This document shows, one piece after another, positions 38,107 through 40,632 of a stretch of 40,632 bases of DNA. The stretch is from a virus. Each line of letters starts with the position of its first letter. Position 1 is the stretch's first letter. The translations under genes were made by a program, and so were the position numbers. The stretch lies in the IMG/VR virus record IMGVR_UViG_3300048927_000784, positions 1 to 40,632 of that record; one strand, given 5' to 3'. The notes beneath the pieces are model-generated. The model saw nothing but the letters and a program-made list of their open reading frames with translations. It was not told where the DNA came from and did not search any database.

Positions 38107-38802
38107 ATGGACATGACGACGCTGCGGCGGCGGCTGGTAGCCCTTGGCTATCAGCCGGGCGCCGAAGGCGCGCCGTTCGGCGCCGCCGATCGGGAGGCTA
38201 TCCTCTCGGCGATGACCGACGGGCCGGACTATCGTCTGGACGAGCATGATATCGAGGACGCTGCCGACCGGCTGAAAGTCGACCCGGCCGCGATCTGGGC
38301 GGTATGGGATGTCGAGGGCAATGCGTCGCCGTTCATCGACCGCCGCCCCACGATCCTGTACGAGCCGCACCGCTTCAGCCGCGCGACGGCGCATCGCTTC
38401 GATACGAGCCATCCCAAAATCTCGTCGCGGACCTGGAACCGCACCCTCTACCCGGGCAGTCAGGTCGGGCGCTGGGCGCAGTTGCTCGAGGCGGTCTCGC
38501 TCGACGTCGACGCTGGGTTTGCATCGGCCAGCTATGGCGGATTCCAGATCCTCGGTGAAAATTACGAGGTCTGCGGCGCAATCTCGCCCTGGGCATTCGC
38601 GCGCCAGCAATCGCAGACCGAGGCTGACCAGCTCGACGCCTTCCTCCGGTTTGTTGAGGGTAGGGGCCTCGCCAGCGCGCTGCGCGCCCGGGACTGGACG
38701 AAATTCGCCGCCGGTTACAACGGCACCGCCTTCGCACTCAACGCCTACGACACCCGCCTTGCCGCTGCGTACGCCAAGCGCCGCGCCGCGCGCGCAGCCT
38801 GA
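38107..38802 (+). CDS. Endolysin, N-acetylmuramidase type
   Basis: A 231-aa peptidoglycan hydrolase. Residues 1-45 form a short N-terminal segment, MTTLRRRLVALGYQPGAEGA, like a peptidoglycan-binding remnant. The catalytic domain (about 46-230) is the N-acetylmuramidase (DUF3380) type, with the Glu in AVWDVEGNASPFID (E70) as the likely acid and the family motif PTILYEPHRFSR at 81-92. Later ASYGGFQILGENYEV and FAAGYNGTAFALNAYD are typical. There is no signal peptide, so it needs the holin for release. Confidence 0.9.
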   Translation: MDMTTLRRRLVALGYQPGAEGAPFGAADREAILSAMTDGPDYRLDEHDIEDAADRLKVDPAAIWAVWDVEGNASPFIDRRPTILYEPHRFSRATAHRFDTSHPKISSRTWNRTLYPGSQVGRWAQLLEAVSLDVDAGFASASYGGFQILGENYEVCGAISPWAFARQQSQTEADQLDAFLRFVEGRGLASALRARDWTKFAAGYNGTAFALNAYDTRLAAAYAKRRAARAA

Positions 38803-38817
38803 CACCAGGAGCAGCCC

Positions 38818-39414
38818 ATGAACCCGATGAAATATGTGTCGCTGGGGCTCGCCCTGGCACTGGCAGTTGCGCTCGCCCTCGTCGGCGACCTCTCGCACAA
38901 GGCCGACGCGCTGCTCTCCACCACCGCCATCGCAGCGCATGTGACGGACAAGCAGGGCCAGCCGCGCGACCTCTCCACGAGGGACGCGATCGCGCAGATC
39001 CGGATCCTCGGCACCACGGTGGACGACGCGCGGAAGGCGAGCGCGGACGCCAAGGCGGCGGATGCAGCCAACGTCATCACCATCGAGCGTGCCGACGCGC
39101 GCACCAACCAGGAGGTATCATCCAATGTTCTTGCGAAATTCGATCGCGTGCAGGCTGAGCTTGCCGCTTCTCGCGCTCTCGCTGCTCAGCGCATGCGCGA
39201 ACTCGACGCGGCCCGAGCCGATCAAGGTGGTGGCGGAGCGCCGGCAGGCGCCGCAGATCCCGACGCCACCTGCCGAGCTCACTTCGCCGCTTCGTGTGAC
39301 GAAGTTCTTGCCCTCCTCGCGGAAGCCGAGCGCAACAGCGCCATCGCCCTCGGCTGGCAGGCTTGGTGGGCTGGAATAGCCGCGAACCATGCCGACGATC
39401 CTCAGGGCGATTGA
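38818..39414 (+). CDS. Rz-like inner-membrane spanin
   Basis: A 198-aa protein. It has an N-terminal anchor (YVSLGLALALAVALALVG) and a periplasmic part with helical coiled-coil character (RKASADAKAADAANVITIER onwards to RALAAQRMRELDAARADQGG). The C-terminal region reaches SIALGWQAWWAGIA. The Rz1-like lipoprotein frame (39125-39379) lies wholly inside this gene in the +1 frame. The two would link inner and outer membranes and fuse them in the last step of lysis. Confidence 0.8.
   Translation: MNPMKYVSLGLALALAVALALVGDLSHKADALLSTTAIAAHVTDKQGQPRDLSTRDAIAQIRILGTTVDDARKASADAKAADAANVITIERADARTNQEVSSNVLAKFDRVQAELAASRALAAQRMRELDAARADQGGGGAPAGAADPDATCRAHFAASCDEVLALLAEAERNSAIALGWQAWWAGIAANHADDPQGD
39125..39379 (+). 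CDS. Rz1-like outer-membrane spanin lipoprotein
   Basis: An 84-aa lipoprotein embedded within the Rz gene in the +1 frame. A strong AGGAGGT site precedes ATG 39125. It has a signal peptide and lipobox: MFLRNSIACRLSLPLLALSL then LSAC at residues 21-24, with C24 the lipidation site. The mature part is Pro-rich (RPEPIKVVAERRQAPQIPTP), as in Rz1 proteins. Embedded Rz/Rz1 pairs are known from lambda. Confidence 0.8.
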   Translation: MFLRNSIACRLSLPLLALSLLSACANSTRPEPIKVVAERRQAPQIPTPPAELTSPLRVTKFLPSSRKPSATAPSPSAGRLGGLE

Positions 39415-39465
39415 GCCCCTCGCGTCCCGCCGCCCTGTCACCATCCGAGAAAGAGGACTGCGGCC

Positions 39466-40632
39466 ATGCGCCTGAGTGCCTTGAACCTGTCTGTCTCCAC
39501 GCGGGCGCTGTTCGCCGGTCGCCCGCCTGCGGCGCCTGTCATTCCGGCTCTGCCGACATTCTCGTTCCCAGCGGTGCAGGCCAAGATGGCTGCCGGTCAG
39601 CGTGCGCAGATCGCTATTGTGGGCGATAGCGCGGTGGCGGGCTGGGGCTCGGGAGTTACCACCGGAACGGGAGTAGGCTCGTCCCCAGGCAACCCTGGGA
39701 ATTATGTCCGCGCGAAGTCGTGGCCGGCGCAGCTCAAGGACCTGCTTATCGCGGCGGGTATCCTCGCCCGCCATGATGCGTACTTCTCCTCCCAGCCCGA
39801 CACCACGATTGCGAACGTGTCGGGAGCCAACCCCAACATCGCACCGGGTGCGGGCTGGGTACTCAGCAGCTATAGCCTCAGCGGAACGATCCTGCAGTGC
39901 CCCAACACCGTAACGACGGCCACCACATTCGCGCCCGAGATCGCGGCGGACTCGTTCGACATCATCCATTCGGCCAATGCAGGCCTGGGCACGCTTCTGG
40001 TCACTGACGAAGACGGCCTGAACGTTCCGATTAACACGGGGTCGACAGCGGGAGCGCAGGTTATCTCCAGCGGCGGCCTCGGCCTCAAGCGCACCACGAT
40101 CACCCGTCCGGTAGCCTCGACGAAGCCCATCCAGATCAGCCGTTCGGCAGGGGGCGCCCTCTACATCGAGGCGATCATCCCGTACAATTCCACCAGCCCC
40201 TGCCTGGAGTTGCTCAACATGGGCTGGCCGGGATCGCGGGCCTATGGCACATCGGGCAACGGCCACTGGAACATCTGGGCCGACCCCTCGACCATGACCG
40301 CGGCGACACCATACGCCGCTCTCGGTGCGCTGAACTCGGACGGCTATATCATCGAGCTTGGGACAAACGACGCCGCAGGCAGCATCACCGCGGCGGACTT
40401 CCAGACGGCCATCAACAACATCGCCTCGAAGCTGAAAGGCCAGGCAGGTGGCAACGGGGCGAATGTGGCTCTCGTGAAGTGCCGGGTCACGATCGGCAGC
40501 TATGCGAGCTACAATATGTCCTCGGATATGCTCGCCGCGCTCGACACCGTGACGGCGAGCCTCGGCCTCGCACCGGTCATCAACTTCAACACCATCCCGT
40601 TCGTCACCGCCGATCGCTTCGACGGCACGCAC
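39466..40632 (+). CDS. SGNH/GDSL-type hydrolase, partial at window edge
   Basis: ATG 39466, open through the last base (389 codons seen). The SGNH elements are IVGDSAVAGWG (block I, GDS at about residue 52), ELGTNDAAG (block III) and DRFDGTH at the window end (Asp and His of block V). Oxyanion-type motifs are present, so it should be catalytically competent. It has no classic signal peptide. SGNH hydrolases in phages remove acetyl groups from host surface polysaccharides or act within tail fibres. It follows the lysis genes, an unusual place, and it may be a cargo or tail gene in its own transcript. Purines (AGAGGA) lie about 10 nt upstream. Confidence 0.85.
   Translation, partial: MRLSALNLSVSTRALFAGRPPAAPVIPALPTFSFPAVQAKMAAGQRAQIAIVGDSAVAGWGSGVTTGTGVGSSPGNPGNYVRAKSWPAQLKDLLIAAGILARHDAYFSSQPDTTIANVSGANPNIAPGAGWVLSSYSLSGTILQCPNTVTTATTFAPEIAADSFDIIHSANAGLGTLLVTDEDGLNVPINTGSTAGAQVISSGGLGLKRTTITRPVASTKPIQISRSAGGALYIEAIIPYNSTSPCLELLNMGWPGSRAYGTSGNGHWNIWADPSTMTAATPYAALGALNSDGYIIELGTNDAAGSITAADFQTAINNIASKLKGQAGGNGANVALVKCRVTIGSYASYNMSSDMLAALDTVTASLGLAPVINFNTIPFVTADRFDGTH

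Noticed and set aside
39118-40632. Minus-strand frame open to the window end
   Set aside because: It overlaps the SGNH hydrolase and spanin genes on the opposite strand, and those carry the recognised motifs.
1-40632. tRNA gene serving as attachment site
   Set aside because: No cloverleaf was seen anywhere; the integrase begins at base 1, so the site must be outside.

Overview
The window is most of a temperate siphophage genome integrated in a high-GC alphaproteobacterium, most likely Sphingomonadaceae. The host guess rests on two PEPxxWA-CTERM surface proteins (a sorting signal typical of sphingomonads), the codon bias and the style of the small accessory genes. No rRNA, tRNA or CRISPR array was seen. 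The window opens exactly at the integrase start codon, so the left attachment site lies outside. It closes inside a gene for an SGNH hydrolase, so the right end is also missing.

Layout. (1) 1-2.4 kb, integration and lysogeny: P4-type tyrosine integrase, an XRE repressor behind a nested palindromic operator, and an overlapping ImmA/IrrE metallopeptidase. (2) 2.5-9.8 kb, accessory and early control: small unknown genes, an AlpA-like regulator, a secreted thermonuclease, a lone receiver domain between two related DUF1488-like genes, a translationally coupled minus-strand operon with two related Cys4 mini-proteins, a MerR-like regulator divergent from a tiny excisionase-like protein, and a HigBA-type toxin-antitoxin pair. 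(3) 9.9-13.6 kb, replication: CHC2/Toprim primase, DnaB-type helicase and a DUF1376 replication protein, overlapping end to end. A repeat and palindrome patch inside the DUF1376 gene could be an origin. (4) 13.8-17.7 kb, cargo: two Cys-less ArsR regulators enclosing two divergently transcribed, equal-length PEP-CTERM proteins, arranged as a mirror image with matching upstream boxes and terminators. This is the most unusual part of the window. (5) 17.8-28.2 kb, packaging, head and connector: HNH nuclease, TerS, TerL, portal, protease, an HK97-type capsid protein with the crosslinking residues retained, connectors and tail tube. (6) 28.3-37.6 kb, tail: a lambda G/GT-like pair with an in-frame G GGA AAG slippery site, a reverse-strand SHOCT membrane protein, a 1888-residue tape measure with internal repeats, one tail-tip protein and an S74 self-cleaving fibre. 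(7) 37.6-39.4 kb, lysis: putative holin, N-acetylmuramidase, and Rz with Rz1 wholly embedded. (8) From 39.5 kb: a partial SGNH/GDSL hydrolase.

How it works together: the integrase and the repressor/protease pair would set and release lysogeny, the early minus-strand operons and the TA pair look like control and maintenance genes, and the primase-helicase-DUF1376 set would drive replication. The long plus-strand run from HNH to the hydrolase is a late operon for packaging, morphogenesis and lysis. The PEP-CTERM/ArsR block and the SHOCT gene interrupt the phage programme, and I read them as lysogenic-conversion genes acting on the host envelope. Functions are inferred from motifs and gene order; no database search was run.
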